The notes beneath the pieces were generated by a model. It was not told where the DNA came from. It searched no databases and saw nothing but the letters and a program-made list of their open reading frames with translations. A program made the translations under genes and the position numbers. From positions 1-14,266 of the forward strand of contig NZ_JBQKKT010000039.1 in NCBI RefSeq assembly GCF_052116585.1: a DNA stretch of 14,266 nt. The letters run 5' to 3'. Below, piece by piece: positions 1 to 6,630 of this stretch (positions within the stretch are counted from its first letter, which is position 1; every line of letters begins with the position of its first letter). The stretch is from Luteococcus sp052116585. Its GTDB lineage: Bacteria; Actinomycetota; Actinomycetes; Propionibacteriales; Propionibacteriaceae.

Positions 1-128
1 GGGGCGTTGTGGTGGAGGGGGCCGGCCCCCGCGAACCGGTGGCGTTCCCGCCTGAGTGGGCGGGCCGTCGTGCATCCAGAGATTTCTCGTGGCGCTTGCG
101 TCACTCCCCTTTCAACGAGGAGAACACC
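1..128 (+). other. Leader region upstream of jag
   Basis: No gene can be assigned. yidC would be expected to end just to the left, but none of the three plus frames here gives a recognisable YidC C-terminus. The stretch holds a perfect 14-bp GC palindrome (17-30) and a 6-bp stem with a 6-base loop (47-64). The Shine-Dalgarno of jag, AACGAGGAG, lies at 114-122. The hairpins could end an upstream transcript or shape the jag leader; the sequence does not decide between these. Confidence 0.5.
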
Positions 129-728
129 ATGAGCGAGCAGCTCACCACCGCAGAGGTGGACACCCAGACCGGAGACGACACCGTCGAGGTGGAGACCGCG
201 CAGCAGCAACTGGACGACCAGGCCGCCAAGGGGGCCGACGAGGCGTCCGCCAAGGATGAATCCGGCGCCCAGGAGGACCCGCTGGACACCGAGGGTGACA
301 TTGCCGCCGACTACCTGGAGGAACTGCTGGACATTGCAGACCTCGACGGTGACATCGACACCTATGCGGAGGGCGGCCGGGCCCATGTCTCGATCGTGAC
401 CGACAGCGAGGTTCTGGTGGGCAAGGACGGAGAGGTCCTGGATGCGCTGCAGGAGCTCTCGCGGCTGGCGGTGATGACCGAGACCGGACATCGCAGCCGA
501 CTGATGTTGGACATTGCCGGTCACCGTGAGCGTCGCCGCAAGGAACTGCAGGTTCTGGCGCACGATGCCATCGCCGAGGTCAAGACCTCGGGTGAAGCCG
601 TCCGCATGACGCCGATGAACCCCTTCGAGCGCAAGATCGTGCACGACGCCGTGGCCGCGGCTGGGCTCGTCAGCGAGTCGGAGGGCGTGGAACCCAAGCG
701 TCGCGTCGTGGTGCTGCCCGCCGAATGA
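129..728 (+). CDS. jag: Jag/KhpB family KH-R3H RNA-binding protein
   Basis: Cytoplasmic single-stranded nucleic-acid-binding protein of the Jag (KhpB/EloR) family, which in Gram-positives is linked to envelope growth and small-RNA biology and is usually encoded behind yidC. The 199-residue product starts with an acidic low-complexity tail (1-57) in place of the Jag-N domain of firmicutes, as is usual in actinobacteria. A KH-like domain follows (about 58-132) with a GKDG loop at 98-101. The R3H domain (about 133-199) carries the R-x-T-P-M-N-P-x-E-R-K signature at 159-169, then S-x-S-E-G and P-x-R-x-V-V-V. The ATG at 129 has a strong Shine-Dalgarno six bases upstream. The frame stays open to the left edge, but the product has no recognisable sequence there, so I did not extend it. 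It is followed by a hairpin terminator and then a long gap, so jag is probably not co-transcribed with rsmG. Confidence 0.93.
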   Translation: MSEQLTTAEVDTQTGDDTVEVETAQQQLDDQAAKGADEASAKDESGAQEDPLDTEGDIAADYLEELLDIADLDGDIDTYAEGGRAHVSIVTDSEVLVGKDGEVLDALQELSRLAVMTETGHRSRLMLDIAGHRERRRKELQVLAHDAIAEVKTSGEAVRMTPMNPFERKIVHDAVAAAGLVSESEGVEPKRRVVVLPAE

Positions 729-802
729 TGGTCGGGGTGATGTGATCCCTGGGCGTGGGCTCAGTTTCCCGAGTTTTTGGGGGCGGCTTCACGAGGTTGC
801 CT

Positions 803-830
803 GGGGCCGGACGGTTTTCCGTCCGGCCCC
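803..830 (+). terminator. Hairpin terminator after jag
   Basis: A perfect 12-bp GC-rich stem (GGGGCCGGACGG paired with its complement) closes a TTTT loop about 75 bases after the jag stop codon. It is followed by TTGTC, a short T-rich tail without a true T-run, as is common for actinobacterial terminators. Confidence 0.85.
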
Positions 831-1386
831 TTGTCATGCTGGTCCCCTTCTGTGTTGGTTCCCCGTTTCGTTGGTCCCCCCTTGTGTTAGTCCTGGCGCC
901 GTGCCGGCTCTGGTGTCATTGCGGCAGGTGGTGGCATCCCGGAGCACTGGGTCAGGGCAGGCGCGACGTGTCAGTGCCCCGAGCTGGCGACCAAGGCGCG
1001 GGTCCCCTCCTCGCTCTGACTGATGTCGACGATTCCCTTGAATGGCCACGCGGTCTTCGCGGCTACAAGGCTTGGTCTGCACCGTGCCGATGCCAAAGGG
1101 ATCGCTCCACCTGACGCTCTTGTCCAACGCCAGTCGTGGTGGCGACGGGTCTTGGTGCTGACTCCGGTGCCTCTGGAGAACCCTCAGATGGTGACGATTG
1201 TGCCGCCCTCTGTCGTCCGTGGCGGTTGCGGTGGAACCGAAGCGACTGAGATCGCACCTGCACGCTGGGGTCTCCTGCAACTGGAGGAGCGCGCACTCGC
1301 TTCTGGTCGAGCCATCCGTGAGAATGGCCGCCCGCCGAAGCAATGGAGAGATAAATCGACAAAGAGAGAAAGAGAGTGATTGACAC

Positions 1387-1663
1387 TTATCCACAGGGGG
1401 ATGGAGATGTCCACAGCAGCTCGCCGCCGCCAGTGAGCAGGTTGATTGGGCAGAAGTGGTTCTGCGGCGGGTGGACGACTGGCCCCAGGGCTGTCTGGCC
1501 TGGGTGGATAGTTCCTTGTCGATGTGGGGATCTGCACACATTTCGCTGACGTTGCGTGGCCGTCTGACAGCTGAAACCTTTGGCCGACGCACTTCGTGCC
1601 AGGAACGAAGGTGGCGAAGGGCCTCGCAGTTTTCCACAGATGACCGGGGTGGCGTGTGGATGG
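1387..1663. other. Cluster of DnaA-box-like sequences (oriC-like)
   Basis: Five 9-mers match or approach the DnaA box (TTATNCACA; TTGTCCACA in actinobacteria). They are TTATCCACA at 1387-1395 (exact), ATGTCCACA at 1407-1415 (one mismatch to TTGTCCACA), CTATCCACC on the minus strand at 1503-1511 (two mismatches), TTTTCCACA at 1630-1638 (one mismatch) and CCATCCACA on the minus strand at 1655-1663 (two mismatches). The first two lie exactly 20 bp apart in the same orientation. They directly follow a purine-rich, AT-richer patch at about 1345-1385, the arrangement expected of a duplex-unwinding element beside DnaA boxes. No gene covers the region. In most actinobacteria oriC lies between dnaA and dnaN, so this could be an auxiliary DnaA-binding locus, part of a split origin, or a remnant. 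Function is inferred only. Confidence 0.5.
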
Positions 1664-1996
1664 TGGAAGGTGCGGGACATGTGACATGCCGCTCGCTCCG
1701 GGAGGAGTGGATGTACCGTTGGTCGGACGGTGACCGACTCGCGATCTCACCCTCCGGTCTAGCCCTTCCGTGGTGAGCCTCGTCAGGACGGTGCAAGGCG
1801 CGAGCTCCGAGGCGGACGGGCTCTCGTTCCTCCGACTTCGTCACTGACAGATCTGGCCCGGTGGCATGGAGGCGTCTCGTCCGTGTCGAGAGTCCGCGTC
1901 CGGCGAGGATGCACACACGGAAGTGGTGCCGGTGGAGCTTCTGCGACGCCCGGACCGGACAGAAGTGGGGCTGGCAACCACTTCGCAGGATTCAGG

Positions 1997-2012
1997 CGTT
2001 CCACGTGAAACA
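1997..2012 (+). other. parS: parS centromere site 1 (one mismatch)
   Basis: CGTTCCACGTGAAACA differs from the parS 16-mer TGTTCCACGTGAAACA at the first base only. It lies in the jag-rsmG gap, about 2 kb before parA. ParB encoded in this window would load here and spread as a CTP-dependent clamp. Confidence 0.88.
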
Positions 2013-2302
2013 TGGCGTCGGGCACCCTTCTTCCCGACTGTTGGTGAGGCACGCATCTAGTGGGGCGTGCTGCACAGAGGTTTCGCCTTCGAATGCAGCA
2101 CGCGAGCCGGCTCAGTCTGACTGGTTCAGACTGTTGATGCCCAGGTTCTGGCCGGTCGCTCTCGTCGCAATGGTTCGCGAGGCATCTGACGTGGCGGGGT
2201 CAAGTCACAGGCCCCGCAGATCCGAACGCGGCGCGAAAGGCAGCTACATCGTTCTTCGAGCTCAAACATCGCCGAGGGAACTTGAGCGCAAGCCATGGAT
2301 GA

Positions 2303-2336
2303 TTGTGCCGGCCCCACGTCGTGTGGTCCGGCACAA
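2303..2336. repeat. Imperfect inverted repeat in the jag-rsmG gap
   Basis: Arms TTGTGCCGG (2303-2311) and CCGGCACAA (2328-2336) are perfectly complementary over 9 bp. The inner bases continue with imperfect pairing (CCCAC/GTGTGG) around a short loop. No T-run follows and no gene ends just before it. It could be a protein-binding palindrome or a structured transcript. Confidence 0.4.
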
Positions 2337-2718
2337 CACGTCGGTCGACGAGCTTGGGAGCGAACAGGTGCTGTGGCGACTGACCTACCGCTGCCTGGAC
2401 CGGCCAGCGCTCGGTTGAGTCGCGAGCCCACATCCCATGGGTCGGTGGTCAGCTCAAGACAGAAGAACATCGAAGGGTGGACAATGTCGAGTGGGGTGCT
2501 GGTTTGCCAAGAACTGGAAGTACCTGGTTGATCGAGGCGGCGCTGATTCGTCCACGGCGCGCTCCGCTACATGGGACGTAGGCTCGGGCTTGGAGTGGTC
2601 AGTACGCATTGAGACCCGGGGCCTTGCTGTGGAGTGGTCGGGCTCTGACTCAGGTGGATGTAGGCGCTTCAACGTGGACGCAGTCCGAGCCCGGCATGAA
2701 AGCTGGATGAGGCACTAG

Positions 2719-2730
2719 TGTTGATCAACA
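2719..2730. promoter_or_regulatory. 12-bp palindrome just upstream of rsmG
   Basis: TGTTGATCAACA is a perfect palindrome 36-47 bases before the ATG I prefer for rsmG. Its position suits an operator or the 5' end of the rsmG leader. I recognise no specific regulator. If the alternative GTG at 2718 were the true start, the palindrome would be coding. Confidence 0.3.
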
Positions 2731-2765
2731 GTTCCCCATCCGGCGTGGCTGTCGAAAGAAGAATC

Positions 2766-3380
2766 ATGGATCCCATCGAACAAGCGAGAACTGTTTACAG
2801 AGAAAACTTTACATCGATTAGTGACTATGTCGACATTCTTGCCACCAAGGGCATTGACTGGGGCCTGATCGGACCGCGCGAAAAGGATCGTTTGTGGGAG
2901 CGTCACATCCTGAACTGCGCTGCGCTGGCGGACCTCATCCCTGACGGGGCCACAGTGATCGACGTGGGCAGCGGGGCTGGACTGCCAGGGATTCCTCTGG
3001 CCATTCTGCGTCCTGACCTTGAGATGACCCTTCTAGAACCCCTGCTGCGTCGCTTCAACTTCTTGGGCGAGACAGTGGAAGAGCTGCGGCTGGAGGATCG
3101 CGTGCAGGTGGTTCGTGGCCGTGCTGAGGACTGCGACGAGACCTATGACGTGGTCACCTGTCGTGCAGTGGCCAATGTGCAGAAGCTTCTAGGGTGGTGC
3201 ACTCCCCTGTTCTATCCGAATGGGAGGTTGGTCGCACTCAAGGGTGATTCGGTTTCGCAGGAGATCTCAGACGCGTCACGTCGACTCGAGGCGGGACGGC
3301 TGGACGCCCAAGTCCTTCAGGTTCGCGCCCACCCGGAGGCCGAAGTCACCCAGGCTTTGGTGATCACGCCCATTCGCTGA
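2766..3380 (+). CDS. rsmG: 16S rRNA (guanine(527)-N7)-methyltransferase RsmG
   Basis: Methylates N7 of G527 in 16S rRNA using S-adenosylmethionine. Loss of this enzyme gives low-level streptomycin resistance in several bacteria. The 204-residue product carries the family signature GPRE-x(3)-LW-x-RH-x-LNC (37-51), the SAM-binding loop DVGSGAGLPGIP (66-77), a second motif CRAVANVQKL (132-141) and PNGRLVALKG (151-160). I chose ATG 2766 because the next residues (DPIEQA) line up with the start of mycobacterial GidB as I recall it. Its Shine-Dalgarno is weak (GAAAGAAG). GTG 2718 would add 16 residues and has GGATGAGG upstream, so it cannot be excluded. Gene-free stretches lie on both sides, so it is probably transcribed alone. 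Codon use looks less GC-biased than in the genes to its right. Confidence 0.95.
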   Translation: MDPIEQARTVYRENFTSISDYVDILATKGIDWGLIGPREKDRLWERHILNCAALADLIPDGATVIDVGSGAGLPGIPLAILRPDLEMTLLEPLLRRFNFLGETVEELRLEDRVQVVRGRAEDCDETYDVVTCRAVANVQKLLGWCTPLFYPNGRLVALKGDSVSQEISDASRRLEAGRLDAQVLQVRAHPEAEVTQALVITPIR

Positions 3381-3421
3381 GCATTCTGCTGCCCTGGGGG
3401 GGCGGGTGATTGCTTGGCTGA

Positions 3422-3437
3422 TGTTTCACGTGGAACA
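3422..3437 (-). other. parS: parS centromere site 2 (perfect)
   Basis: TGTTTCACGTGGAACA is the reverse complement of the Bacillus-type parS TGTTCCACGTGAAACA with no mismatch. It lies 42 bases after the rsmG stop codon. Confidence 0.94.
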
Positions 3438-4007
3438 CCATCGCTCCGGCGATGGACTCCGACGGCTCTGACTGACCTACGTACGTGTATGGAGCTGGCG
3501 AGGGATTGGGAACCACGTTCTGCGCGGGAGCTGGATCGGAGTGGTTTCGGGGGTCCGATGGGTTCAAACGAGACTCCGTCGGAGATTCCTGGTGGTCGCT
3601 CTTCGCGCTAGTCGAGCGGTGCAGGCGTGCGTCTCAACGCACTGTTTGCCGGAATTGGGTGTTCCCGCTGGCGCCGGTTGGGAACGGATGACGCTGCCTC
3701 ACGTAGGTATGGGCTTCTGCGACCACATGGCCTTGGTCCGTGGTGAGTTGTGTGAAGCCGTGTGACTGCGGCGTAACATGTTTCGGAACGATGCACTGGG
3801 GCGGCTCCCTTGACATGTGCGCGTACCCACCTGGCCCGTATACCGGGTGCCACTCAACCTTCTTGCGCACCCTGAGATGCGCGTAGGCCACTGAATGAGC
3901 ACACCAGTAGAGCGCCAGTGCCACACCCACCGTACTGTGCTGTGTTCCTCACGGATGATCCGACCATCTCTAGTAGACTCCTCGCGTACATCAGATTTGG
4001 CGCAGAG

Positions 4008-4023
4008 TGTTCCACGTGAAACA
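4008..4023 (+). other. parS: parS centromere site 3 (perfect)
   Basis: TGTTCCACGTGAAACA matches parS exactly, 34 bases before the parA start codon. At this distance, bound ParB could also repress the parAB promoter as well as nucleate the partition complex. That dual role is inference. Confidence 0.95.
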
Positions 4024-4057
4024 TTCGCTGCGACGAGCATGAAGGGCGAACCCACTT

Positions 4058-4930
4058 GTGACCAGTACCGCAAGCACCCCCACGCAGCGTGTCCCTGGTA
4101 CTCCGCGCATCATCCCGCGTGACGTCAAGACTGACTTCCCCAAGCCGGCCTCTACTCGGGTGATGTGCGTCGTCAACCAGAAGGGCGGCGTCGGAAAGAC
4201 CACCACGACAGTGAACCTTGCGGCATCACTGGCGGATGGCGGTCTCACGGTGCTGGTGCTGGACCTCGATCCACAGGGCAACGCCTCAACGGCGTTGGGA
4301 ATCCCGCATGCACCCGGAACTCCCGGAACCTACGAGGCTCTCCTTGATGGCGTGCCGCTCGAGGAGCTGATCGTCGATTCGCCTGAGGCTCCTGGGCTTC
4401 AAGTGGTCCCCGCCACGGTTGACCTGGCGGGTGCGGAGATCCAGTTGGTGCAGATGGTCGGGCGAGAGCAGCGCTTGGCACGATCAATCCGCAGCTACCT
4501 TAAGAGTCACGAGGTCGACTACATCCTGTTCGACTGCCCACCGTCGCTGGGTCTGCTGACGTTGAACGCTCTGGTTGCCGCCGACGAGGTGATCATCCCC
4601 ATCCAGTGCGAGTACTACGCTCTGGAGGGCGTGTCGCAGCTGATGAACACGATTCAAGTGGTGCAGCGAGAACTCAACCCCGATCTTGACCTGTCGACGG
4701 TCCTCCTGACCATGTTCGACGCACGCACCAAGCTCTCGGCACAGGTGGCCCGTGAAGTCCGTCGTCACTTCGAGAAGCAGACCCTGGACGCCCAGATCCC
4801 GCGCAGCGTCCGGATTGCCGAAGCACCGAGCTACGGCCAGACACTCCTCCAGTTTGATCCCAGCTCGGCCGGCGCAAAGGCGTACTGGCGAGCAGCCAAT
4901 GAAATCGCACACCGTGGAAAGGCCCTTTGA
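4058..4930 (+). CDS. parA: Chromosome-partitioning ATPase ParA (Soj family)
   Basis: Dimerises on nucleoid DNA when ATP-bound and is released by ParB-stimulated hydrolysis, driving separation of the newly copied origins. The 290-residue protein has the deviant Walker A KGGVGKTT (42-49), the A' motif DLDPQGN (69-75) and a Walker B region around DYILFDCPPS (154-163), typical of chromosomal ParA. A proline- and threonine-rich extension of about 34 residues precedes the ATPase fold, as in other actinobacterial ParA proteins. I chose GTG 4058 because of the GAAGGGCG Shine-Dalgarno at about 4041-4048. The next candidate, ATG 4163, would leave almost nothing before Walker A. Its stop overlaps the parB start by one base, so the two are translationally coupled. 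Confidence 0.96.
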   Translation: MTSTASTPTQRVPGTPRIIPRDVKTDFPKPASTRVMCVVNQKGGVGKTTTTVNLAASLADGGLTVLVLDLDPQGNASTALGIPHAPGTPGTYEALLDGVPLEELIVDSPEAPGLQVVPATVDLAGAEIQLVQMVGREQRLARSIRSYLKSHEVDYILFDCPPSLGLLTLNALVAADEVIIPIQCEYYALEGVSQLMNTIQVVQRELNPDLDLSTVLLTMFDARTKLSAQVAREVRRHFEKQTLDAQIPRSVRIAEAPSYGQTLLQFDPSSAGAKAYWRAANEIAHRGKAL

Positions 4931-5862
4931 TGCCTGCAAAGCACCAGTCCGGACTCGGCAGGGGTCTAGGAGAACTCTTCCAGCGTACCGACATCGATGA
5001 CGAATCAACTCGTGACAAGGCACTTCCCCCGGAGATCGACCACGCTGGCCCTTCCGCACCCCTGGAGGATGGCTCCTACTTCCAGTTGATCCCGGTGTCG
5101 CAGATCCGACCGAATCCCAAGCAGCCGCGGACGGTTTTCGACGAGGACGCGTTGAATGAGCTTGTGGAATCCATCAAGGAAGTGGGAGTCCTTCAGCCGA
5201 TCGTCGTGCGCAAGGTCAACCAAGATCAATATGAATTGATCATGGGTGAGCGCCGCTGGCGCGCGAGTACCGAGGCGGGGATGGAAACCGTTCCGGCCAT
5301 CGTCCGAGGAACCGAAGACGGCAACCTGCTGCGCGACGCACTCCTGGAAAACCTGCACCGTGCGCAGCTGAACCCCCTGGAGGAGGCTGCCGCCTATCAG
5401 CAAATGCTGAGTGACTTCGGTTGCACCCAGGAAGAGCTGGCGGTGAAGATCAAGCGATCGCGACCCCAGATCTCGAATACGATCCGACTCCTTCGTCTTC
5501 CCGCGCCGGTGCAGCGGCGGGTTGCGGCCGGCGTTCTGTCAGCCGGCCATGCGCGTGCTCTCCTCATGATCGAGGATCCGGTTGCCCAGGAGCAGCTGGC
5601 CCAGCGCATCGTCGCAGAAGGACTCTCCGTGCGGGCCACCGAAGAGATCGTTGCGCTCCAGGACGGTTCCACTGCAAAGAAGAAGCGGGAACGTACACCC
5701 AAGGAGCCCTCACCGCGCGCGTTGGAACTCTCCTCAAGCCTGTCGGATCACTTCGACACCCGCGTGAAGGTGGACATCGGTCGCAATCGCGGAAAGATCA
5801 CGATCGAGTTCGCCACCGAGGATGATCTGGAGCGAATCCTCAATATCGTCAACGGACAATAA
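4930..5862 (+). CDS. parB: Chromosome-partitioning CTPase/clamp protein ParB
   Basis: Binds parS, then slides along DNA as a CTP-dependent clamp. It stimulates ParA and recruits SMC at the origin. The 310 residues show the ParA-stimulating N-terminal motif (GLGRGLGELF, 8-17) and an acidic linker. The CTP-binding domain has GVLQP (86-90), GERRWRA (106-112) and ENLHRAQLNPLEEA (140-153). The helix-turn-helix (about 164-190) includes TQEELAVKI, and a C-terminal dimerisation domain (about 262-310) follows a lysine-rich linker. The ATG at 4930 shares its A with the parA TGA and has GGAAAGG about ten bases upstream. A TTG one codon earlier is possible but unlikely. Three parS sites in the window are its evident targets. 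A 20-bp hairpin follows at 5947. Confidence 0.96.
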   Translation: MPAKHQSGLGRGLGELFQRTDIDDESTRDKALPPEIDHAGPSAPLEDGSYFQLIPVSQIRPNPKQPRTVFDEDALNELVESIKEVGVLQPIVVRKVNQDQYELIMGERRWRASTEAGMETVPAIVRGTEDGNLLRDALLENLHRAQLNPLEEAAAYQQMLSDFGCTQEELAVKIKRSRPQISNTIRLLRLPAPVQRRVAAGVLSAGHARALLMIEDPVAQEQLAQRIVAEGLSVRATEEIVALQDGSTAKKKRERTPKEPSPRALELSSSLSDHFDTRVKVDIGRNRGKITIEFATEDDLERILNIVNGQ

Positions 5863-5946
5863 ATAGATCAGTCAATACATCACTTTGTCTACAAATATGT
5901 AGAGGTCTGTTCCCGTTCCCGTGCTCGTCGAATCATCGACGAACGA
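5863..5946. other. AT-rich parB tail with small palindromes
   Basis: This short stretch is clearly richer in A and T than its surroundings. It contains TTGTCTACA (5885-5893), one mismatch from the actinobacterial DnaA box, overlapping the inverted repeat CTACA-AATA-TGTAG (5889-5902). A perfect 6-bp stem with a 4-base loop follows at 5926-5941, directly before the large terminator. A single near-match could be chance. Confidence 0.35.
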
Positions 5947-5990
5947 CCAAAGGGCCGGTCATCCTCCAGTGAGGATGACCGGCCCTTTGG
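5947..5990. terminator. Bidirectional terminator between parB and the DUF3817 gene
   Basis: A perfect 20-bp inverted repeat with a CAGT loop. The stem begins CCAAAGGG and ends CCCTTTGG, so each strand shows a short T-run at its 3' side. It sits where parAB (+) and the aminotransferase-DUF3817 operon (-) converge, and could stop transcription from both sides. Confidence 0.92.
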
Positions 5991-6058
5991 CGCGAGACAG
6001 TGCCCGGGACGCCTGGCCAGCGCCAGACGGCAAACCGGGCGGTCGCAGACCTTGCTGG

Positions 6059-6454
6059 TCAGGACTCGACGGACGAACCCAGCGCACGCTCCCACGTGCC
6101 CAGCGTCTCCTGGACGTCCTTGCGGGCCGAGGCCTCCGCGACGAAGGACAGGAAGGGGACGGTACCCGCCAACGCGATAAGCAACAGTCGCTTCCAGGAC
6201 CAACGAGCGCGGCGGCCCAAGTCATAGGCGGTGATCAACAAACCCATGTACAGCCAGCCATGTGGAACGCCAGTCCAGGTCACCACAGTGTCGTTGTCCC
6301 AGATGTATTTCAACGGCATGCCAATGCAGACGAGCACCACAAGCAGAACGCCAGTGGCGTACGCAAAGAAGCGGTAACGGGTCAGCGCCCCGCGCAGGCC
6401 CTGGACATCTTCCTGCGTCAGGTCGTCGAGGTCATCATCATGAAGGTCAGTCAC
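6059..6454 (-). CDS. DUF3817 family integral membrane protein
   Basis: Small membrane protein of unknown function. The 131 residues start with an acidic, aspartate-rich cytoplasmic tail (1-22). Hydrophobic segments follow at about 27-46, 62-78 and 88-106, then a soluble tail. RYRFFAYATG (26-35), P-L-K-Y (47-50) and VPHGWLYM (63-70) are what I recognise of the DUF3817 family. The start is GTG; no ATG lies in frame nearby. A TAGGGT -10-like hexamer six bases upstream suggests a leaderless transcript from an internal promoter, though the same bases also contain a modest Shine-Dalgarno (AGGGTGG). It is the last gene before the bidirectional terminator and lies downstream of the SURF1 gene, separated by 176 bases that contain tandem repeats. 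Confidence 0.85.
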   Translation of the reverse strand: MTDLHDDDLDDLTQEDVQGLRGALTRYRFFAYATGVLLVVLVCIGMPLKYIWDNDTVVTWTGVPHGWLYMGLLITAYDLGRRARWSWKRLLLIALAGTVPFLSFVAEASARKDVQETLGTWERALGSSVES

Positions 6455-6460
6455 ACACCC

Positions 6461-6466
6461 ACCCTA
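6461..6466 (-). promoter_or_regulatory. Possible -10 element for a leaderless DUF3817 mRNA
   Basis: On the minus strand TAGGGT fits the TANNNT -10 pattern and ends six bases before the GTG start at 6454. That would put the transcription start on the first base of the start codon. No good -35 is visible. The call rests on spacing alone. Confidence 0.35.
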
Positions 6467-6523
6467 TCCAGCCAGTGAAGATGTGGCGGGACGGCCCGTC
6501 AGAGCGGACGATCGAGAGATACC

Positions 6524-6571
6524 GGGGGCATCTGGCACTGGGGGCATCTGGCACTGGGGGCATCTGGCACT
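6524..6571. repeat. Three tandem 16-bp repeats
   Basis: Three identical head-to-tail copies of GGGGGCATCTGGCACT, followed by a partial GGGGCA. They lie between the SURF1 stop and the DUF3817 start, outside any coding region I support. The unit is not a multiple of three, there are no spacers, and the copies are identical, which suggests recent slippage. The copy number may vary between strains. Confidence 0.9.
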
Positions 6572-6630
6572 GGGGCACTTCGGGGGCTGCTGACCGTCGC
6601 GGCCCGAATCCCGCGTCCCGAACCCGGGGC

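Larger units (their letters stand above)
729..2765. other. Long gene-free jag-rsmG intergenic region
   Basis: About 2 kb separates jag from rsmG, genes that usually lie close together in actinobacteria. Open frames occur on both strands, up to 360 codons at 834-1916 on the minus strand. All are rich in Arg, Ser, Pro and Cys, show no domain motif and overlap one another, as expected of chance frames in GC-rich DNA. What can be seen is the jag terminator (803-830), a purine-rich, AT-richer patch (about 1345-1385), a DnaA-box cluster (1387-1663), one parS (1997-2012), a further DnaA-box-like 9-mer on the minus strand (2476-2484, TTGTCCACC), a hairpin (2303-2336) and a palindrome next to rsmG (2719-2730). 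The stretch may be an origin- or centromere-related spacer, or may contain fully decayed genes. Confidence 0.65.
3381..4057. other. Gene-free rsmG-parA region carrying parS
   Basis: The 677 bases between rsmG and parA hold no convincing gene; the short open frames on both strands lack motifs and cross parS. Two perfect parS sites lie at its ends (3422-3437 and 4008-4023). A TAGACT hexamer at 3974-3979 could be a -10 element for parAB, but I see no good -35. The parA Shine-Dalgarno (GAAGGGCG) lies at about 4041-4048. No rho-independent terminator is evident after rsmG. Confidence 0.6.

Noticed and set aside
834..1916. 360-codon minus-strand open frame in the jag-rsmG gap
   Set aside because: The product is Arg/Ser/Pro-rich without domains, runs into the jag terminator and spans the DnaA-box cluster. 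No Shine-Dalgarno was recognised. Kept as non-coding.
1861..2418. 185-codon plus-strand open frame in the gap
   Set aside because: It translates straight through parS and has an improbable Trp/Arg/Cys-rich composition. It overlaps other chance frames.
3810..3844. TTGACA ... TATACC as a sigma-70 promoter before parA
   Set aside because: The spacer is 23 bases, too long for a standard -35/-10 pair, and it lies more than 200 bases before the parA start.
6524..6571. Tandem repeats considered as a CRISPR fragment
   Set aside because: The units are contiguous with no spacers, and no cas gene is present.
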